Assembly (NCBI GenBank): GCA_002305915.1
Contig: DBRJ01000069.1
Span: 2,578-22,236 of the forward strand
Direction of reading: 5' to 3'
DNA length: 19,659 nucleotides
From: Pelotomaculum sp. UBA1371
GTDB lineage: Bacteria; Bacillota; Desulfotomaculia; Desulfotomaculales; Pelotomaculaceae
Shown: positions 7,474-14,616 of the stretch, one piece after another
Numbering within the stretch: the stretch's first letter is position 1
How the letters are laid out: the number at the start of each line of letters is the position of its first letter
Notes under the pieces: generated by a model
What the model was told of the DNA's origin: nothing
The model's database searches: none
Seen by the model: only the letters and a program-made list of their open reading frames with translations
Translations under genes and position numbers: made by a program

Positions 7474-7962
7474 TTGAGAGTGGGGTTCGGCTATGATGTG
7501 CACAGGCTGGTTGAAGGAAGGGCCCTTGTCCTGGGTGGTGTAAACATTCCTTATCAAAAGGGGCTTTTAGGGCATTCCGACGCGGATGTGCTGACCCACG
7601 CCATTATGGATTCTCTCCTGGGCGCGGCTGGAGCAGGGGATATCGGGCGTCACTTTCCGGACAGCGATCCGCGTTATAGAGGAATCAGCAGCCTTGTCCT
7701 GCTCTCCCGGGTGGAAGAAATCCTGGCTCAAAAGGGTTTTGTGGTTGGTAACATCGATGCCGTTGTAGTAGCCCGGGCGCCCAGGCTGGCGCCCTTCATA
7801 GAGAAGATGGAAACCAGGCTGGCGGCAGCGCTGCGCGCCGATCCTGCACGGGTCAACGTAAAAGCCACCACCACCGAGGGTCTCGGTTTTACGGGAGCAG
7901 GCGAGGGAATTGCCGCCTACGCGACCTCCCTGCTTCTGACAAAGGCGCCGGAGAAACAGTAG
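7474..7962 (+). CDS. ispF: 2-C-methyl-D-erythritol 2,4-cyclodiphosphate synthase IspF
   Basis: IspF cyclises CDP-ME 2-phosphate to MEcPP, the fifth step of the MEP pathway, as a zinc-dependent trimer. The protein opens with the family signature GYDVHRL (metal ligands Asp 8 and His 10). GLLGHSDADVLTHAIMDSLLGAAGAGDIG follows with the third ligand His 42, and VKATTTEGLGFTGAGEGIAA lies at the C-terminus. Its length of 162 residues is typical. I chose the TTG at 7474 because GGAG at 7461-7464 is nine bases away. The in-frame TTG at 7465 abuts that ribosome site, although it would only add three residues. Confidence 0.96.
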   Translation: MRVGFGYDVHRLVEGRALVLGGVNIPYQKGLLGHSDADVLTHAIMDSLLGAAGAGDIGRHFPDSDPRYRGISSLVLLSRVEEILAQKGFVVGNIDAVVVARAPRLAPFIEKMETRLAAALRADPARVNVKATTTEGLGFTGAGEGIAAYATSLLLTKAPEKQ

Positions 7963-7979
7963 CAGCGGGGTAAAAAGGT

Positions 7980-8008
7980 TTGCCCGGTGATCGGTGAAGT
8001 GTTATAAT
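7980..8008 (+). promoter_or_regulatory. Promoter of gltX
   Basis: TTGCCC at 7980-7985, a 17-base spacer, and a perfect TATAAT at 8003-8008. Transcription from about 8015 gives a leader of roughly 110 bases before gltX. Confidence 0.75.
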
Positions 8009-8076
8009 AAGCTACATAAATAGTGGAAATCCACGGTATTTGTGCCGTTTCCCGGCTGGGTGCGGCGCCGCGGATA

Positions 8077-8116
8077 CCCGCTTCCCGGACAGGCTCCGGG
8101 AGCGGGAATAAGGAGG
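8077..8116 (+). promoter_or_regulatory. GC-rich leader hairpin just before the gltX ribosome site
   Basis: CCCGCT (8077-8082), a bulged T, CCCGG (8084-8088), a 7-base loop, then CCGGG (8096-8100) and AGCGGG (8101-8106) form an 11-pair stem. AAGGAGG follows at 8110-8116. A second small hairpin (GTGG/CCAC) lies near the 5' end of the leader. There is no T run, so it is not a terminator. Confidence 0.5.
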
Positions 8117-8124
8117 AACGAAAT

Positions 8125-9588
8125 TTGCTGCCGGTCCGAGTAAGATTTGCACCAAGTCCCACAGGCCCCTTTCATATCGGCGGGGCCCGCTCGGCGTTGT
8201 TCAACTGGCTTTATGCCCGGCGTTACGGGGGTGTCTTTATCGTGAGGATAGAAGACACCGATCTGGAGCGCTCATCACGGGAATCGGAGGAAAACATCCT
8301 TGCCGCCCTGCGCTGGCTCGGGCTGGACTGGGACGAGGGTGTGGAGGTGGGGGGACCCAACGGGCCCTACCGCCAGACGGAAAGACTGGAGCTTTACCAG
8401 CGCTGCGCCGAACAGCTTCTCCGTCAGAAGGACGCCTACCGCTGCTATTGCACCGAAGCGGAGCTGGCTGCTGAAAGGGAGGCGCTTCTGGCCAGGGGCG
8501 CCCTGTCCGGATACTCCGGACGGTGCCGCGACCTGTCTCCGGAAGACTGTGCCCGGCTGGAGGCCGAAGGAAGAAAACCGGCAATTCGCTTCCGTGTTCC
8601 AGATCAAGATGCCATTGTCGTCAGGGACCTCGTCCGGGGGGAGGTAAGCTTCGACTGCAGCGACATCGGCGATTTTATTATTCTCAAGTCCGACGGTATT
8701 CCAACCTATAATTTCGCAGTGGTTGTGGACGACCATAGCATGTCCGTCAGCCACGTGATCCGGGCTGAGGAACACCTCTCCAACACCCCGCGTCAGATTT
8801 TGCTGTTCAATGCCCTGGGCTGGGAGACTCCCCAGTTCGCCCACGTGTCCCTGATTCTGGGTAAAGACCGCAGCAAGATGAGCAAGCGCCACGGCGCCAC
8901 GGCTATCGAGCAGTATCAGGAAAAGGGCTACCTGCCCGAGGCGCTGGTCAACTTCCTGGCCCTTCTGGGCTGGTCCACGGGAGGAGAGGAAGAAGTATTT
9001 TCCCTTGATGAACTGATCCAGCAGTTTTCCCTGGAAAGGGTGTCCAAAAGCCCCGCCATATTCGATCTGGACAAGCTGAACTGGCTGAACGGACACTACA
9101 TCCGCCAGGCTCCCATAGAATATATTACGGATCTGTCCATACCCTTTTTGGAAAAAGCCGGTTATCTTACAACACCTCTGGCGCCGGAACGTTACGAGTG
9201 GCTGAAAGAGGTGGTTGCCCTGGTCCGCAAGTACCTGGTCTGCCTGGAGGATCTCAAAGACCACGTGGGGATTTATTTTAGCGAAAAGGTTGAGATCCTG
9301 GAGGATGAAGCCGGGGAAGCCCTGGCGGGTTCCCATGTGCCGGCGCTCTTTGCGGCCCTGGAAAGGCTGGTCCGGGACTGTCCCGCCCTTTCCGCGGACG
9401 CGGCAAAGGCGCTGTTGAAGGCGGCCGGCAAGGAAGCAGGCGTCAAAGGGAAACAAATTTTTATACCCGTACGCGCAGCCCTTACCGGAAGCATCGAGGG
9501 CCCCGACCTCGACAAGATCATGGCTATTCTGGGGAAGGAAAAGGTGGCCGGCCGCCTGGCAGGCGCCCTGGCCCGGGACTCGTCTTAG
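8125..9588 (+). CDS. gltX: Glutamate--tRNA ligase GltX
   Basis: This class I synthetase charges tRNA-Glu (and, in most Firmicutes, also tRNA-Gln for later amidation). The HIGH-type motif appears as HIGG at residues 17-20 inside FAPSPTGPFHIGGARSALFNW, and KMSKR is at 251-255. A putative zinc site C-x-C...Y-x3-C (Cys 107, Cys 109, Tyr 130, Cys 134) is intact. The length of 487 residues is normal. The open frame extends upstream to 8023, but AAGGAGG at 8110-8116 sits eight bases from the TTG at 8125, and the family's conserved N-terminus begins there. It has its own promoter and a structured leader. A 201-base GC-rich spacer separates it from cysS. Confidence 0.97.
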   Translation: MLPVRVRFAPSPTGPFHIGGARSALFNWLYARRYGGVFIVRIEDTDLERSSRESEENILAALRWLGLDWDEGVEVGGPNGPYRQTERLELYQRCAEQLLRQKDAYRCYCTEAELAAEREALLARGALSGYSGRCRDLSPEDCARLEAEGRKPAIRFRVPDQDAIVVRDLVRGEVSFDCSDIGDFIILKSDGIPTYNFAVVVDDHSMSVSHVIRAEEHLSNTPRQILLFNALGWETPQFAHVSLILGKDRSKMSKRHGATAIEQYQEKGYLPEALVNFLALLGWSTGGEEEVFSLDELIQQFSLERVSKSPAIFDLDKLNWLNGHYIRQAPIEYITDLSIPFLEKAGYLTTPLAPERYEWLKEVVALVRKYLVCLEDLKDHVGIYFSEKVEILEDEAGEALAGSHVPALFAALERLVRDCPALSADAAKALLKAAGKEAGVKGKQIFIPVRAALTGSIEGPDLDKIMAILGKEKVAGRLAGALARDSS

Positions 9589-9789
9589 GGCTTTACCGGC
9601 ACGCCGGCCCGGGGGCTCCGGCCCTCAGCCTGGTCCCGCAACCCGGCTTAGAGCCCCGGCCCGGCCCTTTATCCGGAGCTCCGGCCGCAAACGTTACCGG
9701 CCGGAGACGTTATCCCCTGCCCTCTGCCCCGGCCGGACGGCCCGGTCCCGCGGGCAAGTTTGACGACGGGAGGAGTCGACTTAAAAAGC
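9589..9789. other. Very GC-rich spacer with nested CCGG palindromes
   Basis: The gltX-cysS gap is built mostly of CCGG-containing words. It includes a perfect 12-bp palindrome CCGGAGCTCCGG (9673-9684) and an interrupted one, AACGT...CCGGCCGG...ACGTT (9690-9711). No clear promoter, T-box motif or gene was seen. GGGAGGAG at 9768-9775 is the cysS ribosome site. Confidence 0.55.
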
Positions 9790-11298
9790 ATGGAGATATA
9801 TAATACCCTGACCCGGCGGAAGGAAACTTTCCAACCGCGGGAACCAGGCAAAGTTTATATGTATGTTTGCGGTCCCACCACCTACAACTACATCCACCTG
9901 GGCAATGCCCGGCCGCTGGTCTTCTTTGACACCGTCCGGCGGTACCTGGCTTACAGGGGCTACGATGTCCTCTATGTCCAGAACTTTACAGACGTGGACG
10001 ACAAAATAATCAACCGGGCCCGGGAAGAAGGAGAAGATCCTTTGAGCCTGGCCCGTAAATATATTGACGAATACTTTAAAGACGCCGATGCCCTCAACGT
10101 GAGGCGCGCGGACAGGCATCCCAGGGTCTCCGGTCATATGCCCGATATTGTCCGGGTTGTGGAAGAGCTGGTGCAAAAGGGTTCCGCTTATGAAGTTGAC
10201 GGGGACGTCTACTTTGAAGTGCGCAAGTTTCCCGGTTACGGCAAACTGTCCGGGCGCAGTCTGGAAGACATGCAGGCGGGGGCGCGGGTGGAGGTGGATA
10301 CCCGCAAGCGTGACCCCATGGACTTCGCCGTCTGGAAGGCAGCGAAACCGGGAGAGCCGTCCTGGGACAGCCCCTGGGGTCCAGGCCGGCCGGGCTGGCA
10401 CATCGAATGCTCGGTCATGTCCCTCAAATACCTGGGCCCCGGTTTTGATATCCACGGCGGCGGCTACGACCTGATTTTTCCCCACCACGAGAATGAAATC
10501 GCCCAGAGCGAGGCGGCCACCGGCAAGACCTTCGTCCGCTACTGGATGCACAACGGCTTTATCACTGTGAAAGAAGAGAAAATGTCCAAGTCTCTGGGCA
10601 ACTTCTTTCTGGTACGGGACATCCTGGCCAAATTTTCACCGGAAGTCGTGCGCTTTTTCCTTTTGTCCACCCACTACCGCAGCCCCCTGGACTTTGATGA
10701 CGAAAAGCTGGCTGCCGCCGGGCGGGGTCTGGAGAGGATCAAGACCAGCATCCGGCTCTTAACGGAAGCCCTGGCCAGGGAAGAGGAAATGAGAGGTGAA
10801 GGGGACGGGGAAGCAGGCCCGGGTCCGGCGGAAGTTCCCGGCAAAGGGAAAGAGGCGGCCGATTCACTGAAGGCTGCCCTTGATGAAATGAAGGCTTCTT
10901 TTGAGTCCGCCATGGACGATGATTTCAACACGGCCCTGGCCATCAGCGTTATTTTTGACCTGGCCCGGGAGGTCAACAGTTTTGTCCAGCAGCTGGGCGC
11001 AAAGATTTCCCTGCCCGAAAAGGAAGCCCTGCAAAAAGCCATGGCTCTATTCAACTCCTTTAACGAGGTCACCGGTATATTTAAAGTTGACCCCGCCGGC
11101 AGGATTCTTCTGGAAGATACCGCAGCGGAAAAATCAGGCCTGACCGAAGGTTTGCTCAGCCTGATTATAGACATCCGGCAGGAAGCCCGCAAAAAGAAAG
11201 ACTGGGCCACCGCCGACAGGATCCGGGACGGCCTTAAAGAACTGGGTATTATCCTGGAAGATACCCCCCGGGGAGTGCGCTGGAAAAAACAAGGATAA
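9790..11298 (+). CDS. cysS: Cysteine--tRNA ligase CysS
   Basis: This monomeric class I synthetase charges tRNA-Cys. Signatures in order: CGPT with zinc ligand Cys 27, HLGN (HIGH motif) at 36-39, GWHIECSVM with Cys 207, FPHHENEIAQSE with His 232 and Glu 236 completing the zinc site, and KMSKS at 264-268. The 502 residues are longer than the usual 460-480, mainly from a Gly/Glu/Pro-rich low-complexity insert at about 331-357, between the catalytic core and the anticodon-binding domain. The ATG at 9790 matches the family N-terminus (MEIYNTLTRR). GGGAGGAG ends 14 bases upstream, which is long. The TTG at 9760 has no ribosome site and would precede it. cysE, often found upstream in Bacillus, is absent. 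Confidence 0.96.
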   Translation: MEIYNTLTRRKETFQPREPGKVYMYVCGPTTYNYIHLGNARPLVFFDTVRRYLAYRGYDVLYVQNFTDVDDKIINRAREEGEDPLSLARKYIDEYFKDADALNVRRADRHPRVSGHMPDIVRVVEELVQKGSAYEVDGDVYFEVRKFPGYGKLSGRSLEDMQAGARVEVDTRKRDPMDFAVWKAAKPGEPSWDSPWGPGRPGWHIECSVMSLKYLGPGFDIHGGGYDLIFPHHENEIAQSEAATGKTFVRYWMHNGFITVKEEKMSKSLGNFFLVRDILAKFSPEVVRFFLLSTHYRSPLDFDDEKLAAAGRGLERIKTSIRLLTEALAREEEMRGEGDGEAGPGPAEVPGKGKEAADSLKAALDEMKASFESAMDDDFNTALAISVIFDLAREVNSFVQQLGAKISLPEKEALQKAMALFNSFNEVTGIFKVDPAGRILLEDTAAEKSGLTEGLLSLIIDIRQEARKKKDWATADRIRDGLKELGIILEDTPRGVRWKKQG

Positions 11299-11320
11299 TT
11301 TGAAATAAGCAGAGAGTAGC

Positions 11321-11418
11321 GGAGATAAACATGGGATCGCGGAGATCGGTAAAGATGAACGCATATAGACAGGGTAAAGGGAGATCAGCGGGGATGAACG
11401 GAGCTGGACAGGGATAAT
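11321..11418 (+). repeat. 39-bp degenerate tandem repeat, two full copies and a partial
   Basis: Copies start at 11341 and 11380, each with GGAGATC, then a GATGAACG, then GACAGGG at the same relative positions. A shortened copy starts at 11321 (GGAGATAAACATGGGATCGC). The repeat fills the gap between cysS and mini-RNase III. Confidence 0.65.
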
Positions 11419-11474
11419 TTTAATTGGGACTGATCCTTCGGGATACCCTTAGAAAAGACGGGAGAATAATTGCC

Positions 11475-11882
11475 ATGACCGGGGACAACAAGATTGAGCG
11501 GCCCGGCGAACTGCCGGCGCTGGTCCTGGCCTACGTCGGGGATGCCGTCTACGAACTGCTGATCCGGGAGCATCTTGTGCGCGCCGGACTGGTCCGCGTG
11601 GACCGGCTGCACGGCGAGGCCGTCAAATACGTCCAGGCCGCGGCCCAGGCCAGAACACTGCGGGCACTGGAGGGGAGCCTCAGTGAGGAAGAGATGGCGG
11701 TGGTCCGCCGCGGCCGCAACGCAAAATCTCCCCACACCCCCCGCAGTTCCGGGGTCATCGAGTACCGGCACAGCACAGCCCTGGAAAGCCTGGTGGGCTA
11801 CCTTTACCTTAAAGGAGACACCGCCCGCCTGAACCACATTCTGGCTGCGGCCCTGGAAGCAGCGGAAGAACAGCAGCAGTGA
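11475..11882 (+). CDS. mrnC: Mini-ribonuclease III
   Basis: Mini-III is an RNase III catalytic domain without the double-stranded RNA-binding domain; it matures 23S rRNA ends in Bacillus. The 135-residue protein carries the catalytic segment YVGDAVYELLIRE (residues 20-32, Asp 23). It also has the RRGRNAKSP motif (78-86) and the second catalytic helix YRHSTALESLVGYLYLKGD (97-115, Glu 104). The ATG at 11475 has GGGAG at 11460-11464 and fits the family N-terminus. The frame is open upstream to a TTG at 11424, but that extension has no ribosome site and starts just after a tandem repeat. The position after cysS matches Bacillus. Confidence 0.95.
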   Translation: MTGDNKIERPGELPALVLAYVGDAVYELLIREHLVRAGLVRVDRLHGEAVKYVQAAAQARTLRALEGSLSEEEMAVVRRGRNAKSPHTPRSSGVIEYRHSTALESLVGYLYLKGDTARLNHILAAALEAAEEQQQ

Positions 11883-11944
11883 GAAAGCAGCACAGGGTAT
11901 AGTATAAATCAGTACACGCAACCCTGCCAGCAACCTGTACAAAG

Positions 11945-12010
11945 AACTAAGTTGTTGCTTAGTTGTTGGAATATTTATTAGCCTAGTAACTTGGTAACTA
12001 AGTACCCGGT
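11945..12010. repeat. Hairpin and half-palindrome upstream of thyX
   Basis: AACTAAG (11945-11951), a TTGTTG loop, then CTTAGTT (11958-11964). Further on, AACTAAG-TACCCGGT (11996-12010) matches half of the palindromic repeats seen after sigH. No clear promoter was found in this spacer. Confidence 0.5.
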
Positions 12011-12023
12011 GGGGGGTGTTTTT

Positions 12024-12794
12024 TTGGGTGCCAAAAAAATGAGCGTGACGCTTCTTAAATTTACTCCCGATCCCCAGGAGATTGTAGCCATGGGGGCCAA
12101 GCTGTGTTATTCCGGGGCGGATATCGAAGCGCTTAAACAGGGCATCGAGTCCCGGGACCAGGCTCCTTTTCTGGAGAGATTGCTGGATTTCGGACACCTT
12201 TCCCCAATTGAGCACGCCGGTTTTACCTTCGGGGTGGAAGGGGTTTCCCGCAGCCTGCTGGCTCAGATCACCCGTCACCGTATCGCCAGTTTCAGCGTCA
12301 AGTCCCAGCGCTACGTGCCGGCTACCCCGGCTGCGACCAGCACAGCCGGTAAAGCAGACCCGGCCGTCCCGGACGGCGTTTTCGGGTATATCATCCCGCC
12401 CCGGATTGAAGCCCTCGGCCCTGAAGCCGTCAGATTGTTTGAAAGCCAGATGAAGCAAATTCAAGCCTGGTATGATGAATGGGTTGAAAAACTGGGCACT
12501 AACGGTGAAACCTCATTTGAGGACGCCAGGTTTATCCTCCCCAATGCAGCAGAGACCAAAATGCTGGTTACCATGAACGCCAGGGAACTACTTCACTTTT
12601 TCACTCTGCGCTGCTGTAACAGAGCTCAGTGGGAAATCCGGGCCCTGGCCAGGGAAATGTTGAAGCTGGTCAAACCGGTTGCTCCGGTTATTTTCAGGAA
12701 CGCGGGGCCGGCCTGCTTAAAAGGTCCCTGCCCGGAAGGCAAGATGAGCTGCGGCAAAAGTGAGGAGGTCAGAAGGGATTATTTAAACCTGTAG
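12024..12794 (+). CDS. thyX: FAD-dependent thymidylate synthase ThyX
   Basis: ThyX makes dTMP from dUMP with FAD and methylenetetrahydrofolate, replacing ThyA. The diagnostic RHR-x7-S motif is intact (RHRIASFSVKS, residues 84-94, followed by QRY). LLHFFTLRCCNRAQWEIRALAREML near the C-terminus completes the nucleotide and flavin sites. The 256-residue length is within the family range. GGGGGGTG at 12011-12018 lies five bases from the TTG at 12024, so I start there. The ATG at 12039 (MSVTLLKF) is possible but 20 bases from that site, and the open frame also reaches a TTG at 11991. A terminator follows 66 bases later. Confidence 0.95.
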   Translation: MGAKKMSVTLLKFTPDPQEIVAMGAKLCYSGADIEALKQGIESRDQAPFLERLLDFGHLSPIEHAGFTFGVEGVSRSLLAQITRHRIASFSVKSQRYVPATPAATSTAGKADPAVPDGVFGYIIPPRIEALGPEAVRLFESQMKQIQAWYDEWVEKLGTNGETSFEDARFILPNAAETKMLVTMNARELLHFFTLRCCNRAQWEIRALAREMLKLVKPVAPVIFRNAGPACLKGPCPEGKMSCGKSEEVRRDYLNL

Positions 12795-12860
12795 CCTAAA
12801 GGCCTCAGGCCTCAGCCTAAAAAAATCAATTCACAAGGCAGGAAAGCAGGAACTTTTGTT

Positions 12861-12883
12861 AAAGCCCTTAACTGGGCTTTTGT
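12861..12883 (+). terminator. Intrinsic terminator after thyX
   Basis: AAAGCCC (12861-12867), a 6-base loop, GGGCTTT (12874-12880), then TGTT. The T run is short, but the stem and position fit a rho-independent terminator. Confidence 0.75.
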
Positions 12884-12899
12884 TATATAAGATATTTTG

Positions 12900-12941
12900 T
12901 CAAGACAATTTAATCAAGATAATTTAATCAAGACGATTAAA
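12900..12941 (+). repeat. 14-bp tandem repeat, three copies, in an AT-rich spacer
   Basis: TCAAGACAATTTAA (12900), TCAAGATAATTTAA (12914) and TCAAGACGATTAAA (12928) are in perfect register. Looser relatives follow: a GGTAATTCAACC / GGCTAATTCAA pair near 12970-12992, and reverse-complement-like AATTAAGTT units at 13023-13042. The rest of 12884-13142 shows no gene. Confidence 0.75.
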
Positions 12942-13142
12942 GTAAAAACTACTAAAAATAACTCAAGTAAGGTAATTCAACCAGGCTAATTCAAAAAATA
13001 AAACCTTAGAACAATTTGAGTTGAATTAAGTTAAATTAAGTTGTCAATGGTTTTACGCTTTAGGAATAAATAATGGGTGCCCCTTATTAGCCTGAAATGT
13101 TTCCTGGAACGTAAAACCCGTTTTAATACAGCAGTGAGATAA

Positions 13143-13895
13143 TTGGAGGGATTCAGCCTGGAAGACGTCATTGCCGGGCGCAACCCGGTGAAGGAAGCCC
13201 TGCGTTCGGGCCGCCCCATTAACAAGATCCTGATAGCGGAGGGCGGTGAGCCGGGTCCCCTCCGGGAAATATTCAGCATGGCCCGGAGAGTGAACATTCC
13301 TGTCCAGAAGGTGGACCGGCAGCGCCTCAACAAGTTTGCTCCCGAAACCGCCCACCAGGGGGTGGTAGCCCTGGCGGCTGCCCGGGAGTATGTAGAAGTT
13401 GAGGATATCCTGAAGGCTGTGCCGCCGGGGGAAGCTCCATTGTTAATGCTCCTGGATGAAATTCACGATCCCCACAACCTGGGGGCGATTCTCAGGACCG
13501 CCGAGGCCGCAGGTATTAACGGGGTGGTTATTCCCCGGCGCCGGTCGGCCCCCCTCACCCGGGTTGTAGCAAAGTCTTCTGCCGGGGCTGTGGAGTACGT
13601 TCCCGTGGCCAGGGTGGCCAACCTGCCTGCGACTATGGAAGACTTGAAGAAAAGGGGGCTCTGGGTCGCGGGGGCTGACGCCGGCGGGGAGGAATTGTAC
13701 TGGGATGCCCGTCTGGACGGACCGCTGGCGCTGGTCGTCGGGGGCGAGGGTAAGGGTCTGGGCAGGCTGGTAAAGGAACGGTGCGACATCCTGGTGCGCT
13801 TTCCCATGCACGGCCGGGTCAACTCCCTGAATGCCTCAGTTGCGGCGGCCCTGTTTGCCTATGAGGTGTTGAGGCAGAGAAGAAAGGCTTTTTAA
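13143..13895 (+). CDS. rlmB: 23S rRNA (guanosine-2'-O-)-methyltransferase RlmB (TrmH/SpoU family)
   Basis: This SPOUT-class methyltransferase transfers a methyl group from SAM to a ribose 2'-OH of rRNA. The 250-residue protein has the N-terminal substrate-binding domain (IAGRNPVKEAL, 10-20) and the three SPOUT motifs: DPHNLGAILRTAEA (109-122), VGGEGKGLGRL (199-209) and MHGRVNSLNASVAAALFAYE (222-241). The start is uncertain. The TTG at 13143 has only GTGAG upstream. The best ribosome site, GGAGG at 13145-13149, lies inside the frame and would suit a rare CTG start at 13158, still ahead of the conserved region. The stop overlaps the next start by one base (TAATG), so the two are translationally coupled. 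Confidence 0.93.
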   Translation: MEGFSLEDVIAGRNPVKEALRSGRPINKILIAEGGEPGPLREIFSMARRVNIPVQKVDRQRLNKFAPETAHQGVVALAAAREYVEVEDILKAVPPGEAPLLMLLDEIHDPHNLGAILRTAEAAGINGVVIPRRRSAPLTRVVAKSSAGAVEYVPVARVANLPATMEDLKKRGLWVAGADAGGEELYWDARLDGPLALVVGGEGKGLGRLVKERCDILVRFPMHGRVNSLNASVAAALFAYEVLRQRRKAF

Positions 13896-14407
13896 TGAAG
13901 GAGACGCTCATTGTTGACGGTTACAACATTATCTACGCCTGGCCTGAATTGGAGAAAATTATAGAATCCTCCTCCATGGACCACGCCAGGTCCAGGCTGA
14001 TTTCAATACTGGCCGATTATGCCGCCCTCACCGGTCAAAGAATAATCCTGGTTTTTGACGCGCACCACATGAAAAACACCGCCGAAAGGACCGCAATTAT
14101 CGATGGTGTCGAAGTCATTTACACCCAGACGGGGGAAACCGCCGACGCCCTGATCGAGCGCCTGGTGGGCAGCCTCCCGGACCCGGGCAAAGTTTACGTG
14201 GCAACTTCCGACCAGGCCGAGCAGGTCATTATTTTCGGCCGGGGTGCGTACAGGCTGACCCCGGGCGAACTGAGGGAACAGGTCAGGCTGGTCAAAAAGG
14301 AGAGCCAGCGGTTTTACAGGCAGAGTGTCCCGACGGACGGCTACCTGGAAAACAGGCTTCTTTCCAATGTCCGCGCCAGGCTGGAAAAATGGCGTCGTCA
14401 AAAGTAG
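13895..14407 (+). CDS. rae1: NYN/PIN-like endoribonuclease Rae1 (YacP)
   Basis: The YacP/Rae1 family cleaves certain mRNAs inside the ribosomal A site in Bacillus. The 170-residue protein shows the NYN-domain acidic and polar residues: VDGYNIIYAW (Asp 8, Asn 11), LVFDAHH (Asp 55), ETADALIERL (Glu 81, Asp 84) and ATSDQAEQ (Asp 106). A basic C-terminal tail follows. The ATG shares its first base with the rlmB stop, giving an rlmB-rae1 pair as in Bacillus. The gene is intact and of family length. Activity on ribosomes is inferred from the family. Confidence 0.93.
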   Translation: MKETLIVDGYNIIYAWPELEKIIESSSMDHARSRLISILADYAALTGQRIILVFDAHHMKNTAERTAIIDGVEVIYTQTGETADALIERLVGSLPDPGKVYVATSDQAEQVIIFGRGAYRLTPGELREQVRLVKKESQRFYRQSVPTDGYLENRLLSNVRARLEKWRRQK

Positions 14408-14440
14408 TTGTTTGTAAACCGGGCCGTCCCCAATTTTGCC

Positions 14441-14469
14441 TTGACGAGCTATCACCCCTTCGTTATAAT
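14441..14469 (+). promoter_or_regulatory. Promoter of sigH
   Basis: TTGACG at 14441-14446, a 17-base spacer, and a perfect TATAAT at 14464-14469. Two further TTGACA boxes (14481 and 14497) follow without recognisable -10 partners. Confidence 0.8.
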
Positions 14470-14530
14470 AAGTATGATCCTTGACAGAAACTCGCCTTGA
14501 CATACCACCTTGCCCCGTGGAAAGAAAAAG

Positions 14531-14586
14531 AGCCGTCCGAAAGAACCCGGATTCTATCGCTCAGGGGGATAGGCTTTTTGTTTTTT
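14531..14586 (+). terminator. Hairpin plus T-run in the sigH leader (terminator or attenuator)
   Basis: CTATC (14554-14558) pairs with GATAG (14568-14572), and an outer AGCC (14531-14534) can pair with GGCT (14572-14575, shared base). TTTTTGTTTTTT follows at 14575-14586. It lies between the sigH promoter and gene, so it would stop or tune transcription into sigH. Confidence 0.5.
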
Positions 14587-14616
14587 CATGGGAATTGAGC
14601 AAAGCGGGGGGATAAT

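Noticed and set aside
8015..8124. T-box riboswitch in the gltX leader
   Set aside because: GGGTGCGGCGCCGCGG (8058-8073) faintly recalls the T-box sequence, but the UGGN bulge is missing, the leader is too short and there is no terminator.
8275..9456. 393-codon minus-strand frame opposite gltX
   Set aside because: A shadow of a GC-rich gene with an intact product on the plus strand; no ribosome site and no family features.
11385..12464. 359-codon minus-strand frame opposite mrnC and thyX
   Set aside because: It spans two genes with intact catalytic motifs on the other strand and their repeat-containing spacer; codon pattern and composition are those of an antisense shadow.
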